A stretch of 64,000 bases of DNA from Bacillota bacterium (GTDB taxonomy: Bacteria > Bacillota > Clostridia > Tissierellales > Tissierellaceae). This document shows positions 25,893 through 35,136 of this stretch, in pieces. The position numbers were made by a program, and so were the translations under genes. The notes under the pieces were generated by a model. It had not been told where the DNA came from and did not search any database. It saw only the letters and a program-made list of their open reading frames with translations. Each line of letters starts with the position of its first letter. Within the stretch, counting starts at the first letter, position 1. Location: the NCBI GenBank assembly GCA_023388495.1, contig JAEWGC010000028.1:186001-250000 (forward strand), in the 5' to 3' direction.

Positions 25893-27476
25893 TTAACTCA
25901 CCACCTTATCTATATCTTCTCCAGCCATGGCCAAACCGAAGGCTTCATCTGATGCATCTGGTGGAAGAATGGTATGGACCTTGCCTTCGGAAATAATGGC
26001 AATTCTATCTGATATCTGCCTTAATTCAGCCAATTCACTAGAAGTAATAACTATAGTCATATTAAGTTCCTTGTTGAGTCTGACTAATGTATCTAAAACA
26101 AGTTTCTTAGCCCCTATATCAATACCACGAGTAGGTTCTGATACTAAAAGAATATCTGGATTTAAAGTAAGAGCACGAGCGATGCATACCTTCTGCTGAT
26201 TTCCACCAGATAAGAATCGTGTATGTTGATTTGAACCTGTACATCTAATATCTAAATCTTTTATCATTTTTTCTGCATGGGATTTAATTTCGCTGCCATT
26301 AACTATTTTTAAAGGTCCTATTTTATTAATAAACTTTTCCTGGATTTCAAGACTGGTAAATGCAATATTAAAATCAATTGGTTCATCTAGTAGAAGCCCA
26401 ACACCCTTTCTATCCTCAGATAGAAAAGCCACAGAATTATTTAGCATTGCTCTAGGACTATTTAAAGGCATTTCCTTTCCATCCTTTATTATGGTACCCT
26501 TTGTAGGGTAGAGCCCCATGATACCATTGGCTATACCAATTTTACCTTGTCCAGCTAGTCCGCCAAGTCCTAGGATTTCTCCTTTTCTTATTTGAAGATT
26601 AACACCTTTTACTCTTTCACCAGGCATATTAACATAGAAATCCTTTAACTCTAAATAAGGAGAGGCATCAGAATCCATCCCTTTCTTCTCAGAAGTAGTG
26701 GAGATGATTTCTCTTCCCACCATAAGCTTAGCCATTTCAACGATATCAATCTGGGATGTTGGCATAGATTTAACTAAAGAACCATCACGAAGGACGGTAA
26801 TGGAATCTGTGACCTGTTTAATCTCATCTAGTCTATGGGTAATAAATAAAATTGCAATACCCATAGCAGATAGGTTTTTTATAACCTCTAAGAATTGTGC
26901 TGCCTCAGACTCTGTAAGTACAGCAGTTGGCTCATCTAATATAAGAAGCTTCAAGTTTGACTTGTCTATTTCTCTAGCAATTTCGATAAATTGCATATAG
27001 CCAACAGGTAGCCCCGCTACTGGAAGATATTCGTCTATAGTCATATTTAATTTATTTAATGCACTTTTAGCATCTACTTTCATTTTGGGTAAATCAAGCT
27101 TTTCTAGTTTAGGTCCTAAAACTTTAGATAATAACGTAGGTTTAGTATTTTCTCGATTTAATTTTATATTTTCCGTAATAGTAAATCCAGGAATAAGCAT
27201 AAATTCCTGATGGACCATTCCGATACCCATCTCCATGGCTTCCGTTGGAGTTTTTGGATTATATGGTTTTCCATCAAAGAACATTTCCCCTTCAAATCCT
27301 CCTGTAGAATGAATAACTGACATACCAAATAATATATTCATTAGTGTTGATTTACCAGCACCATTTTCTCCTACTAGTCCATGAATTTCTCCTTCTTTAA
27401 TATTTAGAGAAACACCTTTAAGCACTTGGTTTCCAGAATAGTTCTTTCCTATATCCTTCATTTGGAGTAAATCCAC
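25893..27476 (-). CDS. Double-domain ABC ATPase of a ribose/nucleoside-type importer
   Basis: 527 residues with two nucleotide-binding domains. The first has Walker A GENGAGKST (about 36-44) and Walker B LLILDEPTAVLT, but its signature reads LPVGYMQ rather than the usual LSVGQQQ. The second has a degenerate Walker A (GGLAGQGKIGIAN, about residue 302), as in RbsA/MglA, with an intact LSGGNQQKVCIARAL signature and LLVSEPTRGIDIGA Walker B. The GTG start follows AAAGGAGG by 8 bases. It powers the two permeases downstream and takes solute from the DUF3798 lipoprotein encoded upstream. Confidence 0.9.
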   Translation of the reverse strand: MDLLQMKDIGKNYSGNQVLKGVSLNIKEGEIHGLVGENGAGKSTLMNILFGMSVIHSTGGFEGEMFFDGKPYNPKTPTEAMEMGIGMVHQEFMLIPGFTITENIKLNRENTKPTLLSKVLGPKLEKLDLPKMKVDAKSALNKLNMTIDEYLPVAGLPVGYMQFIEIAREIDKSNLKLLILDEPTAVLTESEAAQFLEVIKNLSAMGIAILFITHRLDEIKQVTDSITVLRDGSLVKSMPTSQIDIVEMAKLMVGREIISTTSEKKGMDSDASPYLELKDFYVNMPGERVKGVNLQIRKGEILGLGGLAGQGKIGIANGIMGLYPTKGTIIKDGKEMPLNSPRAMLNNSVAFLSEDRKGVGLLLDEPIDFNIAFTSLEIQEKFINKIGPLKIVNGSEIKSHAEKMIKDLDIRCTGSNQHTRFLSGGNQQKVCIARALTLNPDILLVSEPTRGIDIGAKKLVLDTLVRLNKELNMTIVITSSELAELRQISDRIAIISEGKVHTILPPDASDEAFGLAMAGEDIDKVVS

Positions 27477-27549
27477 TGTATAACCTCCTTTACCTAAAGA
27501 GAATGGAGTCGTCGAAACGACCCCTTATCTCAACTTTATTTAGAATATT

Positions 27550-28671
27550 TTAGAATACTTCAGATCCTAATACAAATAGTAAGAAGTTTGGAGTATCTTC
27601 GCCAAGTTCTGAGAATTTAACTTCATTATTCTTATCACCAGTTACTTGTTTCATATATTTAATCATAGCGTCTTTATCAAACTTTTGGATCTTGCCTTCG
27701 CAGTATGCCTTTGCATATTCTACACCAGCTTCGATTATAGCCACGTTTGCAGGTCTATTCCAAGTACCGAATCTTCCCGTACCACCCTTTTCAGCTACCT
27801 TAGCAGCGATTTGCTCTGATAGATAATCTAAATCTCCAGCTTTATCAGAAGGGATTTCAATACCTAAAGCACCTGGGTAAGCGTGGTATGGTGATGGACA
27901 GCATTGTTCAGGGAATATTGCACCTAATTCAAGAGTTTGCTTTATTAGAGGCTCTTGCATTGAGCAGTTTGTGCTAAAGAAAGCAGTATCTTTACCATAT
28001 TTGTCTACTTGTCTTGGAACATCTTCTAATATAAATTGTTGTGCACCAGCAGTTCCTGCATCTGAAGTTGGGTCTGGAGCATCTACTTCAACAAATTGAA
28101 TACCTAATTCTTTACAAGTTTCCTTGAATATATCTCTTCTAGCTGCTAATAATTCATAAGACATATGTCTTGGGAAGGAATAATGTATAAATGTTTTAGC
28201 TCCCATATCTTTAGCCATATGGATTACAGATTCACCACGTTGAAGTTGATCTAATTCAAGTGCAATATCAGCACGAGAAGCTATTGTATCAGGATCTTCA
28301 TGAGGTACACCTAAGATAAACAGCATATCCGGTCTAGTTTCTCTAACTTTATCTATAGCTGCTGCAGCCCCTGGAACTGCTTGAACGAAAACTATAGCTT
28401 TTACAGTTGGATCTGCTGCCAGTGAAGCAACTTGAGCAATAGTTGTTTCTTGTTCTTGAGAGAACTTGTCAGGATAAGTAATATGTTTAATCATGTCGCC
28501 ATATTTGGCTACCATTCTTTCACCAGCACGGAACTCTTCTTCTCCTTGAGATACAGTACCAGTTACAACACCGATTTTATAGTCTCCTCCTCCTGATGTA
28601 GTTTTAGATCCACAGCCAGCTAAACTAAGTACTAGAATAGTGACTAGGAACAATGCTAATTTTTTTTTCAT
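27550..28671 (-). CDS. DUF3798 family substrate-binding lipoprotein
   Basis: 373 residues. Signal peptide with lipobox SLAGC, lipidated Cys at residue 20, then a Gly/Ser linker and a periplasmic-binding-protein-like fold that starts YKIGVVTGTVSQGEEEFRAGERM. Other marks: DPTVKAIVFVQAVPGAAAAIDKVRETRPDMLFILGVPHEDPD and FSTNCSMQEPLIKQTLELGAIFPEQCCPSPYHAYPGALG, which I recognise as the DUF3798 family of clostridial ABC binding proteins. The ligand is unknown. It heads the four-gene operon; a hairpin-plus-T-run lies just upstream and a weak hairpin separates it from the ATPase gene. Confidence 0.85.
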   Translation of the reverse strand: MKKKLALFLVTILVLSLAGCGSKTTSGGGDYKIGVVTGTVSQGEEEFRAGERMVAKYGDMIKHITYPDKFSQEQETTIAQVASLAADPTVKAIVFVQAVPGAAAAIDKVRETRPDMLFILGVPHEDPDTIASRADIALELDQLQRGESVIHMAKDMGAKTFIHYSFPRHMSYELLAARRDIFKETCKELGIQFVEVDAPDPTSDAGTAGAQQFILEDVPRQVDKYGKDTAFFSTNCSMQEPLIKQTLELGAIFPEQCCPSPYHAYPGALGIEIPSDKAGDLDYLSEQIAAKVAEKGGTGRFGTWNRPANVAIIEAGVEYAKAYCEGKIQKFDKDAMIKYMKQVTGDKNNEVKFSELGEDTPNFLLFVLGSEVF

Positions 28672-28703
28672 AGCTTATTCCCCCTTAATTTTTATTATAA
28701 AAA

Positions 28704-28726
28704 AAGCCCAATTACTAGTTGGGCTT
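28704..28726 (-). terminator. Hairpin with T run upstream of the DUF3798 gene
   Basis: 8-bp stem (28704-28711 with 28719-28726) followed on the minus strand by a seven-T run ending 34 bases before the ABC operon start codon. It either ends the CNNM gene transcript or acts as an attenuator in the leader of the ABC operon. A possible promoter starts with TTGACA at 28852-28847, upstream of this hairpin. Confidence 0.65.
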
Positions 28727-28866
28727 ATATTTAGGTATACAAGAATATGAAGTCAAGACTATATGAAAATAAAGGCTTGTTCTTGTATCTTATATTTAAT
28801 TTGTATTAGATAGGGAATAAAAATATTCCTATTATTTTTATTATCTTGTCAATATAATTATGACTA

Positions 28867-30111
28867 TTAAGTAAGTATCCTCATTTTCTCAATTCTATTT
28901 TTTTCTATTTTTTCTATTATAAACTTAATATTTTCATATTCAATTACCTCATTTTCCTCAGGGAAACGGTCTAAGATGCCTATTACAAATCCACCTATAG
29001 AATCAAAATCCTCCGACTCTATATTAGTTCCTATCATTTCATTTAATAAATCAAGTTTTGTGCTACCATCTACTAGATACTCATCTTCTTTAATTACTTC
29101 TATATCCTCATGTTCCTCATCATATTCGTCCTTGATCTCCCCGACAATTTCCTCCACGAGATCCTCTGTAGTGACCATTCCAACGGTGCCACCATATTCG
29201 TCTAAGATAATTGCCACAGGAATTCTATTTAATCTCATTTCATCAAACAGTTCCGCAGTAGATTTAAATTCATAAGTATAGTATGCTGGTCTTATTATAT
29301 CCTTTAGTTTAAAATTTTCCTTATTATCTACATAGAGTATAAGATCCTTCACGTGCATTATACCAACTATATCATCTATATCCTCATCATATACTGGGAT
29401 TCTAGAGAAATTTTCTTCCTTCAAAAATGTCAATAATTCATCGTAGGTGGAATTTATATTTACTACAGCCATATTGGTTCTAGGTGTCATTACATCCTTA
29501 GCCTGTGAGTCACCAAATTCAAAAACATTATAGATCATTTGTCTTTCATCGCCTTCAAGGACGCCTTCTTCATGGCTTACATTTACTATGGTTTTTAACT
29601 CATCTTCTGTAATTAATGGTTGTGTTCCAGTCTTTGTACCACCTAATAGTCTAATTACGCCATTAGTTATAAAAGTTAAAATAGAAATAAGTGGTCTAAA
29701 TATTATGGTGATATAATTAATGGGCTTAGCAACTTTAATGGATGTTTTTTCTGAGTTTTGAGCAGCTAGTGATTTAGGTGTTACCTCCCCGAATACTAAA
29801 ATTAAAATAGTCATAGCAATAGTGGAAATTAAAGCACCTTTACTGCCATATAAATCAATAGCTATAGATGTAGCTATGGCAGATGCTCCAATGTTAACAA
29901 CGTTATTTCCTATTAAAATAGCTCCTAATAATTTATTTGGGTTTTCAACAAGCTTGCTGATTATTTTTGCATTCTTTACATTATCCTCAGTCATTCGTCT
30001 AAGTCTAATTTTACTTAGAGAAACAAGAGCTGTTTCAGATGCAGAGAAAAATGCAGAAAGTCCAATAAGAATAAATAAAATAATAAATTCCCAAAACAAA
30101 TGGTCTGACAA
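28867..30111 (-). CDS. CNNM/CorC (hemolysin-like) membrane protein with CBS domains
   Basis: About 414 residues. N-terminal CNNM (DUF21) membrane domain of four helices (ASETALVSLSKIRLRR..., LIGNNVVNIGASAIATSIAI, FGEVTPKSLAAQN), a CBS pair (DVMTPRTNMAVVN and RIPVAIILDEYGGTVGMVTTEDLVEEIVGEI) and a C-terminal CorC_HlyC transporter-associated domain (DEYLVDGSTKLDLLNEMIG... FDSIGGFVIG). Members are linked to magnesium or cobalt export; hemolysis is a historical label. Start choice: GTG 30120 is only one base after GGAG; TTG 30111, 10 bases after it, is preferred but not certain. Divergent from the M3 peptidase gene. Confidence 0.88.
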   Translation of the reverse strand: MSDHLFWEFIILFILIGLSAFFSASETALVSLSKIRLRRMTEDNVKNAKIISKLVENPNKLLGAILIGNNVVNIGASAIATSIAIDLYGSKGALISTIAMTILILVFGEVTPKSLAAQNSEKTSIKVAKPINYITIIFRPLISILTFITNGVIRLLGGTKTGTQPLITEDELKTIVNVSHEEGVLEGDERQMIYNVFEFGDSQAKDVMTPRTNMAVVNINSTYDELLTFLKEENFSRIPVYDEDIDDIVGIMHVKDLILYVDNKENFKLKDIIRPAYYTYEFKSTAELFDEMRLNRIPVAIILDEYGGTVGMVTTEDLVEEIVGEIKDEYDEEHEDIEVIKEDEYLVDGSTKLDLLNEMIGTNIESEDFDSIGGFVIGILDRFPEENEVIEYENIKFIIEKIEKNRIEKMRILT

Positions 30112-30187
30112 AATTATCACACTCCAATTAAATATAGATTAATTTATGAAAATACTATACCATATTATACCACAATTGCAATACACA

Positions 30188-30216
30188 TTAATATTATTAG
30201 GTATTTTAGATATAAT
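30188..30216 (+). promoter_or_regulatory. Possible promoter of the M3 peptidase gene
   Basis: TTAATA at 30188-30193, a 17-base spacer and a consensus TATAAT at 30211-30216, about 85 bases before the start codon. Confidence 0.45.
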
Positions 30217-30300
30217 AAACAAAAATATATTTTTATCTATCAATTATTGGAAAAGTTTGATATTATTGAAAATAAAGATACTTTGAATGGAGGGGGTACA

Positions 30301-31998
30301 TTGTTAAAATTTAAGGATTATAAATATGAAAGACCTGATTTATCTAAGATTACTGATGAATTTGATGAGCTCTTAAAAAGATTTAATGAAGCGGAATCCT
30401 TTGAAGAGCAAAATGAAGTTATGAAGGAAATAAATAAGGTAAGAAATCATGCAGACACTATGGCTACTTTAGTAAGTATTAGACATTCTATAGACACTGA
30501 GGATGAATTCTATGCAACGGAAAACGATTTTATTGATGAGAATAGGCCAAAGTTTGAAAATCTAGTATCTAAATTTTATAGGGAACTTGTAAATTCTAAG
30601 TTTAGAGAAGAACTAGAGAAAGCTTGGGGACAACAAGTATTTACCCTTGCAGAACTTCAATTACAAACTTTTTCAGAGGAAATAATCGAAGATTTAATTA
30701 AGGAAAATAAACTTATAACAGAGTATGATAAATTAATTGCTTCAGCAAAGCTGAATTTTGAAGGTGAAATAAGAAATTTAAGTCAAATGAGACCTTTCCA
30801 AGAATCAAAGGATAGAGATATGAGAAAAAGAGCATCAGAAGCTACAAGTGGATTCTTTAAGGAGAATGAGGAAGAGTTTGATAGAATCTATGACGAATTA
30901 GTTAAAGTTAGAGACAAGATGGCTAAGAAATTAGGCTTTGCTAATTATGTGGAAATGGGATATAAAAAGCTTGGCAGATCAGATTATGATGCTAATATGG
31001 TTGCTAACTATAGAAAACAGGTATATGAAGATTTGGTTCCAGTAGTTGCAGAATTAAAGGATAAACAGAGGAAAAGACTTGATCTTAAAGAGTTAAAATA
31101 TTATGATGAGCCACTGGAATATACAACAGGAAATGCAACTCCGAAGGGAGATGCAGATTGGATTCTTGAAAACGGCAAGAGAATGTATAGGGAATTATCA
31201 CCAGAAACTGATGAATTCTTCTCTTTTATGGTGGAAAGAGAACTATTAGATTTGGTTAGCAAAAAGGGAAAAATGGCTGGAGGATACTGTACTATCATAC
31301 CAGAATATAAATCACCATTTATATTCTCTAACTTTAATGGCACATCTGGAGATATTGACGTATTAACCCATGAGGCAGGTCATGCTTTCCAAGTATATTC
31401 AAGTATGGGATTTGAATTACCTGAATACAGTTTTCCAACTTTAGAAGCTTGTGAAATACATTCAATGAGTATGGAGTTTATCACTTGGCCATGGATGGAG
31501 CTTTTCTTCCAAGATGAAGTAGATAAATATAAGTTTAGTCATTTAGCAGGGGCCATAAATTTTATCCCTTATGGAGTAACGGTAGATGAATTCCAACATT
31601 ATGTGTATAATAACCCAACTGCTACACCAGAAGAGAGAAAACTTAAGTGGAGAGATATAGAAAATAAATACCTCCCATTTAGAGATTATGAAGACAATTC
31701 TTTTCTAGATAATGGCGGTTATTGGTTTAGGCAAGGACATATATTTAGCAGTCCATTCTATTATATAGATTATACCTTAGCTCAAGTGTGTGCATTCCAG
31801 TTCTGGATTAAGACGAGAGAAGACAAAGATAAGGCTTGGGAAGACTATATAAGACTTTGTAGGGCTGGAGGTAGCCTGCCTTTCCTTCAATTAGTTGAAC
31901 TTGCTAATTTAGAAAATCCTTTTAAGGATGGGACAATAAAGAGAGTAGTTGAGCCTATTAAGGATTGGTTAGATAATATAGATGATAGTAATTTCTAA
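30301..31998 (+). CDS. M3 family oligoendopeptidase (PepF-like)
   Basis: 565 residues, the usual length for the shorter clostridial M3 oligoendopeptidases. The zinc motif HEAGH lies in DVLTHEAGHAFQVYSS (about residue 358), with the third ligand Glu expected in PTLEACEIHSMSMEF. GGYCTIIPEYKSPFIFSNFNGT and GGYWFRQGHIFSSPFYYIDYTLAQV are further family segments. The enzyme cuts oligopeptides of about 5-20 residues in the cytoplasm. Start choice: TTG 30301 stands 5 bases after GGAGGGGG; a longer reading from 30247 lacks a site. Monocistronic, closed by a hairpin shared with the convergent gene. Confidence 0.93.
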   Translation: MLKFKDYKYERPDLSKITDEFDELLKRFNEAESFEEQNEVMKEINKVRNHADTMATLVSIRHSIDTEDEFYATENDFIDENRPKFENLVSKFYRELVNSKFREELEKAWGQQVFTLAELQLQTFSEEIIEDLIKENKLITEYDKLIASAKLNFEGEIRNLSQMRPFQESKDRDMRKRASEATSGFFKENEEEFDRIYDELVKVRDKMAKKLGFANYVEMGYKKLGRSDYDANMVANYRKQVYEDLVPVVAELKDKQRKRLDLKELKYYDEPLEYTTGNATPKGDADWILENGKRMYRELSPETDEFFSFMVERELLDLVSKKGKMAGGYCTIIPEYKSPFIFSNFNGTSGDIDVLTHEAGHAFQVYSSMGFELPEYSFPTLEACEIHSMSMEFITWPWMELFFQDEVDKYKFSHLAGAINFIPYGVTVDEFQHYVYNNPTATPEERKLKWRDIENKYLPFRDYEDNSFLDNGGYWFRQGHIFSSPFYYIDYTLAQVCAFQFWIKTREDKDKAWEDYIRLCRAGGSLPFLQLVELANLENPFKDGTIKRVVEPIKDWLDNIDDSNF

Positions 31999-32011
31999 TA
32001 AATAGAGATAT

Positions 32012-32046
32012 AAATGACTTGTGTTATGATTAAACACAAGTCATTT
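32012..32046. terminator. Bidirectional terminator
   Basis: 14-bp perfect stem (32012-32025 with 32033-32046) and a 7-base loop between convergent genes; the right arm contains the end of the minus-strand gene. Confidence 0.75.
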
Positions 32047-32949
32047 CATTTCGGAAGAATGTTCTAGTAAAAAATCTTTTATTTCCAATAGCATATTTAG
32101 GCTTTGATTTAGATGATAGTTATATACAATATCTATATCTTCCTTAATGACATCTTCCCTAGGATCTAGGGCCTTGTGAAATAATTCCTTCAATAGTCTT
32201 TGATTCCTTCCTTCAATAAAAGGGACTTTGTCCATTTTTGATAATAGAGATATATTAGTTTCTATAGAATCAGCAACGGCCAATATTTTACTATAGGAAT
32301 TTGAATCCTTGTTCTTAAATAGATTAAGGTCTATATCTTTAATAAGTGCATTATAGCTTTCTGTCAATGAGTTTACATCTGACTTTAAATCCTTTAAGTT
32401 TACACCTTCATGTTTCCATATTAAATTATAGATTATTTTTTTACATTCGTTATAAAGAGTTTCTACAGCATGCCTTATTTTTTGCTCCATATTTGGGGCA
32501 GAAATAAAATAGTTTATTATCATACCTACAATGATTCCAATAAATGTGTCTATTATTCTAAATAATGAATATGAAAACTTAGTTTCTAAATTTGGATTTA
32601 ATGCAATCGACATAAAGACAATGGCAGCTAATTGTAAGGCTTTATTCCACCCCATAATATAACATAGGTGAATAGTAATTATAACTCCAAGACCCATAAA
32701 AATTGGATTATGTGGAAGAGCTATAGAAAATAATAGACCAACAAAGGCGCCAACAAAGGTGCCTAACATTCGATTTTTTCCTGCTATAAAAGATTCGGAT
32801 ACGGAGGCTTGCATAGCCATTATTGCTCCTATGCCTGCAAATATAGGGCTTTTTGAGTTAAAGAGAGAACAAATCATAAAGCTTATTGAAACTGCCAATC
32901 CTGTTTTAAAAGTTCTCATACCTATTTTAAAATTAATAGTTTTTTTCAT
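32041..32949 (-). CDS. Aromatic acid exporter family (DUF939/ArAE) membrane protein
   Basis: 302 residues. Four to six closely packed membrane helices at the N-terminus (RTFKTGLAVSISFMICSLF, FAGIGAIMAMQASVSESFIAGKNRMLGTFVGAFVGLLFS, LAAIVFMSIALNP, TFIGIIVGMIINYF), then a cytoplasmic helical domain from about residue 150. This is the layout of the ArAE_1 family (B. subtilis YqjA type), related to FUSC proteins. Export of aromatic acids is the family guess; no substrate evidence here. The ATG follows AAGGAGGG. Transcribed alone, away from the flagellar operon. Confidence 0.82.
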   Translation of the reverse strand: MKKTINFKIGMRTFKTGLAVSISFMICSLFNSKSPIFAGIGAIMAMQASVSESFIAGKNRMLGTFVGAFVGLLFSIALPHNPIFMGLGVIITIHLCYIMGWNKALQLAAIVFMSIALNPNLETKFSYSLFRIIDTFIGIIVGMIINYFISAPNMEQKIRHAVETLYNECKKIIYNLIWKHEGVNLKDLKSDVNSLTESYNALIKDIDLNLFKNKDSNSYSKILAVADSIETNISLLSKMDKVPFIEGRNQRLLKELFHKALDPREDVIKEDIDIVYNYHLNQSLNMLLEIKDFLLEHSSEMK

Positions 32950-33056
32950 TATTTCCCTCCTTGAACTGTGTGTAATAGTATTATACCCACAAAAATTAAA
33001 ATGACAATAATCTACAAATATAAAGGATAAATATGTAAAAAGTCCAATGATACTAT

Positions 33057-33083
33057 TAAAGAATATGAAATCTTAGTCGATAT
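33057..33083 (+). promoter_or_regulatory. Sigma-D (FliA) flagellar promoter
   Basis: TAAA at 33057-33060, exactly 15 bases, then GTCGATAT at 33076-33083: one mismatch to the TAAA-N15-GCCGATAT consensus. It lies 34 bases before flaG and should drive flaG-fliD-fliS-fliT as late flagellar genes. Confidence 0.8.
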
Positions 33084-33117
33084 AATGTGTAAGAGATTAA
33101 CAAGGGGAGGAATAAAT

Positions 33118-33492
33118 GTGCAAGTTAGTAATACCGCAAGCATATCAATAAATTCAAGGATTAGCCAAGCACAAACTAGCATAGCTTCATCAGGGAATGG
33201 AGAAATTAAAATACCAAAACAGACTAATCAAAGTGAGGAACAAAGATTTACAGAGGACAAAAGGTTTTCAGAAAAGGAAGTTATAGATTTAATAGAGAAG
33301 GCTAATAAGGATATTATTACCTATGATAGAAGACTTGAGTTTTCAATACATGAAAAGACTAAACAAATTATGGTAAAGATAATCGATGTAAGAACAGATG
33401 AAATAATTAGAGAGCTTCCTCCAGAAAAAATATTAGATATGGTTGGAGCAATGTGGGAATTTGCTGGAATTATAGTAGATAGAAAAATATAG
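33118..33492 (+). CDS. flaG: FlaG family flagellar protein
   Basis: 124 residues. A variable Ser/Thr/Gln-rich N-terminus is followed by the conserved FlaG domain: LEFSIHEKTKQIMVKIIDVRTDEIIRELPPEKILDMVGAMWEFAGIIVDRKI. FlaG affects filament length and lies before fliD in many Firmicutes (yvyC in B. subtilis). Start choice: GTG 33118 follows GGGGAGGAA at good spacing; a start at 33085 would lie just past the sigma-D -10 element and is unlikely. First gene of the late flagellar operon, 11 bases before fliD. Confidence 0.9.
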   Translation: MQVSNTASISINSRISQAQTSIASSGNGEIKIPKQTNQSEEQRFTEDKRFSEKEVIDLIEKANKDIITYDRRLEFSIHEKTKQIMVKIIDVRTDEIIRELPPEKILDMVGAMWEFAGIIVDRKI

Positions 33493-33503
33493 GTGGTGGT
33501 TTT

Positions 33504-35120
33504 ATGAGTAATTTAAGATTATCAGGTTTAGCATCAGGTATGGATACAGATTCTATGATCCAAAGTTTAATGAAGGTTGAAAGATTAAAGGTTGATAGAT
33601 ATGAGCAATCTAAGCAAATAGCTCTTTGGAGACAAGAAGCATATAACAGCATGAACAAAACTTTTGCAAACTTTATATTGAATACTAGAAAAGACATGGG
33701 ACTCACTAAGGTTACCAGTACGGGTTTGGCTTTAGGAAATTCCTATACAAACCTTGATTATATAAGAAAGGCAACCTCATCAAATGAGACAGCAGCTACT
33801 GTGTCAAGTACAAGTAAGGCTGTTAATGGGAGTTTTGAATTAGAAGTTAAAGAACTTGCAAAAGGGGCTAGTTTGACTAGTTCTCAGATATCTAAGGATA
33901 TTAAATTTGGGAATAGGTTGGAGATTAAACTAAGCAATGAAGGTAATGTAATAGAAGTAGAAAACTCAGAAGGAATTACTATGAAGGATATAGCAAAAGC
34001 TATTAACAATGCAAAACAAGGAGTTGTAGCTTCTTATGAAGTAGACTCTTATGGAGATGGAGCTCTGATTTTACAGACTACTGAAACAGGAAAGAGTGCT
34101 AAGATTGACTTACAACTTGTAAGTGGAGATAATAGTTTTATTCAGAAGTTTACAGAAGTTAGTGTAACTGGTGATGATGCTTACGTTAAATTCAATGGGG
34201 TAGATATGAAGTACAACTCAAATAACATTACTTTAAACGGTGTAGATATCCAATTGAAAAAAGCTGGTGAAACTACCACCATTAAAGTAGATACCAACAT
34301 CGATGGTATAATGGAAAAGGTTGAAAAATTAATCAATGACTATAATGAATTGGTGGACAAGGCATCTAAGACATTAAGTGAAAAGAGATATCCAAGTTAT
34401 CATCCATTATCTCAAGAAGAGAAAAAAGCTATGCATGAAAATGATGCCAAGCTATGGGAAGAAAAAGCTAAGTCTGGAATGTTGAATAGAGATGAAACTA
34501 TCCAAAGAGTACTTCAAAATGCAAGAAATGAAATCTATAAAACATTAGACAATCCTACAGGGTCATTTAAGCATATAACAGAAATAGGTATAACTACTGA
34601 AAAATATTCAAGAGGAACTACTGGTGGAAAGCTTCAGATAGATAAAGAGAAGCTTAGAGGGGCCATTGAAAAAGATCCAGAGGGAGTAATGGAGTTATTA
34701 TTTAAAGAACCAAGTAAGTTAGAAAGAGATACAGCAAAATATCCTAATACAGACCAAGGTAATAGAGACTATGAAGCTGCAGAAAGAGTCAATAGAAGAG
34801 ATAATGGTGGTATATTCACAAGAGTATATGATAATCTAATAGATGGAATGAAGTCCATCATAGATAAATCAGGTCCAGGAGAAGATTCAGACTTATTTAG
34901 ATCTGTAAAGTCTAATATTCTTTTAGATTTTGTAACTAAAAAATCAAGTATATCAGATTTAGATAAAGAAGTATTAGATGCAAATAAAAGAATAGATGAT
35001 TTAAATGCTATGCTATATAGAAAGGAAAACGCATATTATGCTAAGTTTGCAAATATGGAAAAAATGTTGCAACAAATGAATAGTCAAAGTAGTTGGCTAG
35101 CGCAACAGTTTATGAGATAA
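33504..35120 (+). CDS. fliD: Flagellar hook-associated protein 2 (filament cap)
   Basis: 538 residues. N-terminal FliD_N segment LRLSGLASGMDTDSMIQSLMKVERLKVDR is diagnostic, and the C-terminal domain includes the coiled-coil ISDLDKEVLDANKRIDDLNAMLYRKENAYYAKFANMEKMLQQMNSQSSWLAQQF. FliD forms the cap at the growing tip under which flagellin folds; it is secreted through the flagellar export apparatus and has no Sec signal. The ATG follows AGGTGG. The variable middle domain is of ordinary size. Flagellin itself is not in this window. Confidence 0.95.
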   Translation: MSNLRLSGLASGMDTDSMIQSLMKVERLKVDRYEQSKQIALWRQEAYNSMNKTFANFILNTRKDMGLTKVTSTGLALGNSYTNLDYIRKATSSNETAATVSSTSKAVNGSFELEVKELAKGASLTSSQISKDIKFGNRLEIKLSNEGNVIEVENSEGITMKDIAKAINNAKQGVVASYEVDSYGDGALILQTTETGKSAKIDLQLVSGDNSFIQKFTEVSVTGDDAYVKFNGVDMKYNSNNITLNGVDIQLKKAGETTTIKVDTNIDGIMEKVEKLINDYNELVDKASKTLSEKRYPSYHPLSQEEKKAMHENDAKLWEEKAKSGMLNRDETIQRVLQNARNEIYKTLDNPTGSFKHITEIGITTEKYSRGTTGGKLQIDKEKLRGAIEKDPEGVMELLFKEPSKLERDTAKYPNTDQGNRDYEAAERVNRRDNGGIFTRVYDNLIDGMKSIIDKSGPGEDSDLFRSVKSNILLDFVTKKSSISDLDKEVLDANKRIDDLNAMLYRKENAYYAKFANMEKMLQQMNSQSSWLAQQFMR

Positions 35121-35136
35121 ATAAGGAGAAGATGAA

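Noticed and set aside
27505..27524. Operator or terminator between the DUF3798 gene and the ATPase gene
   Set aside because: Only a short imperfect stem (GGAGTCG/CGACCCC) without a T run; too weak to annotate.
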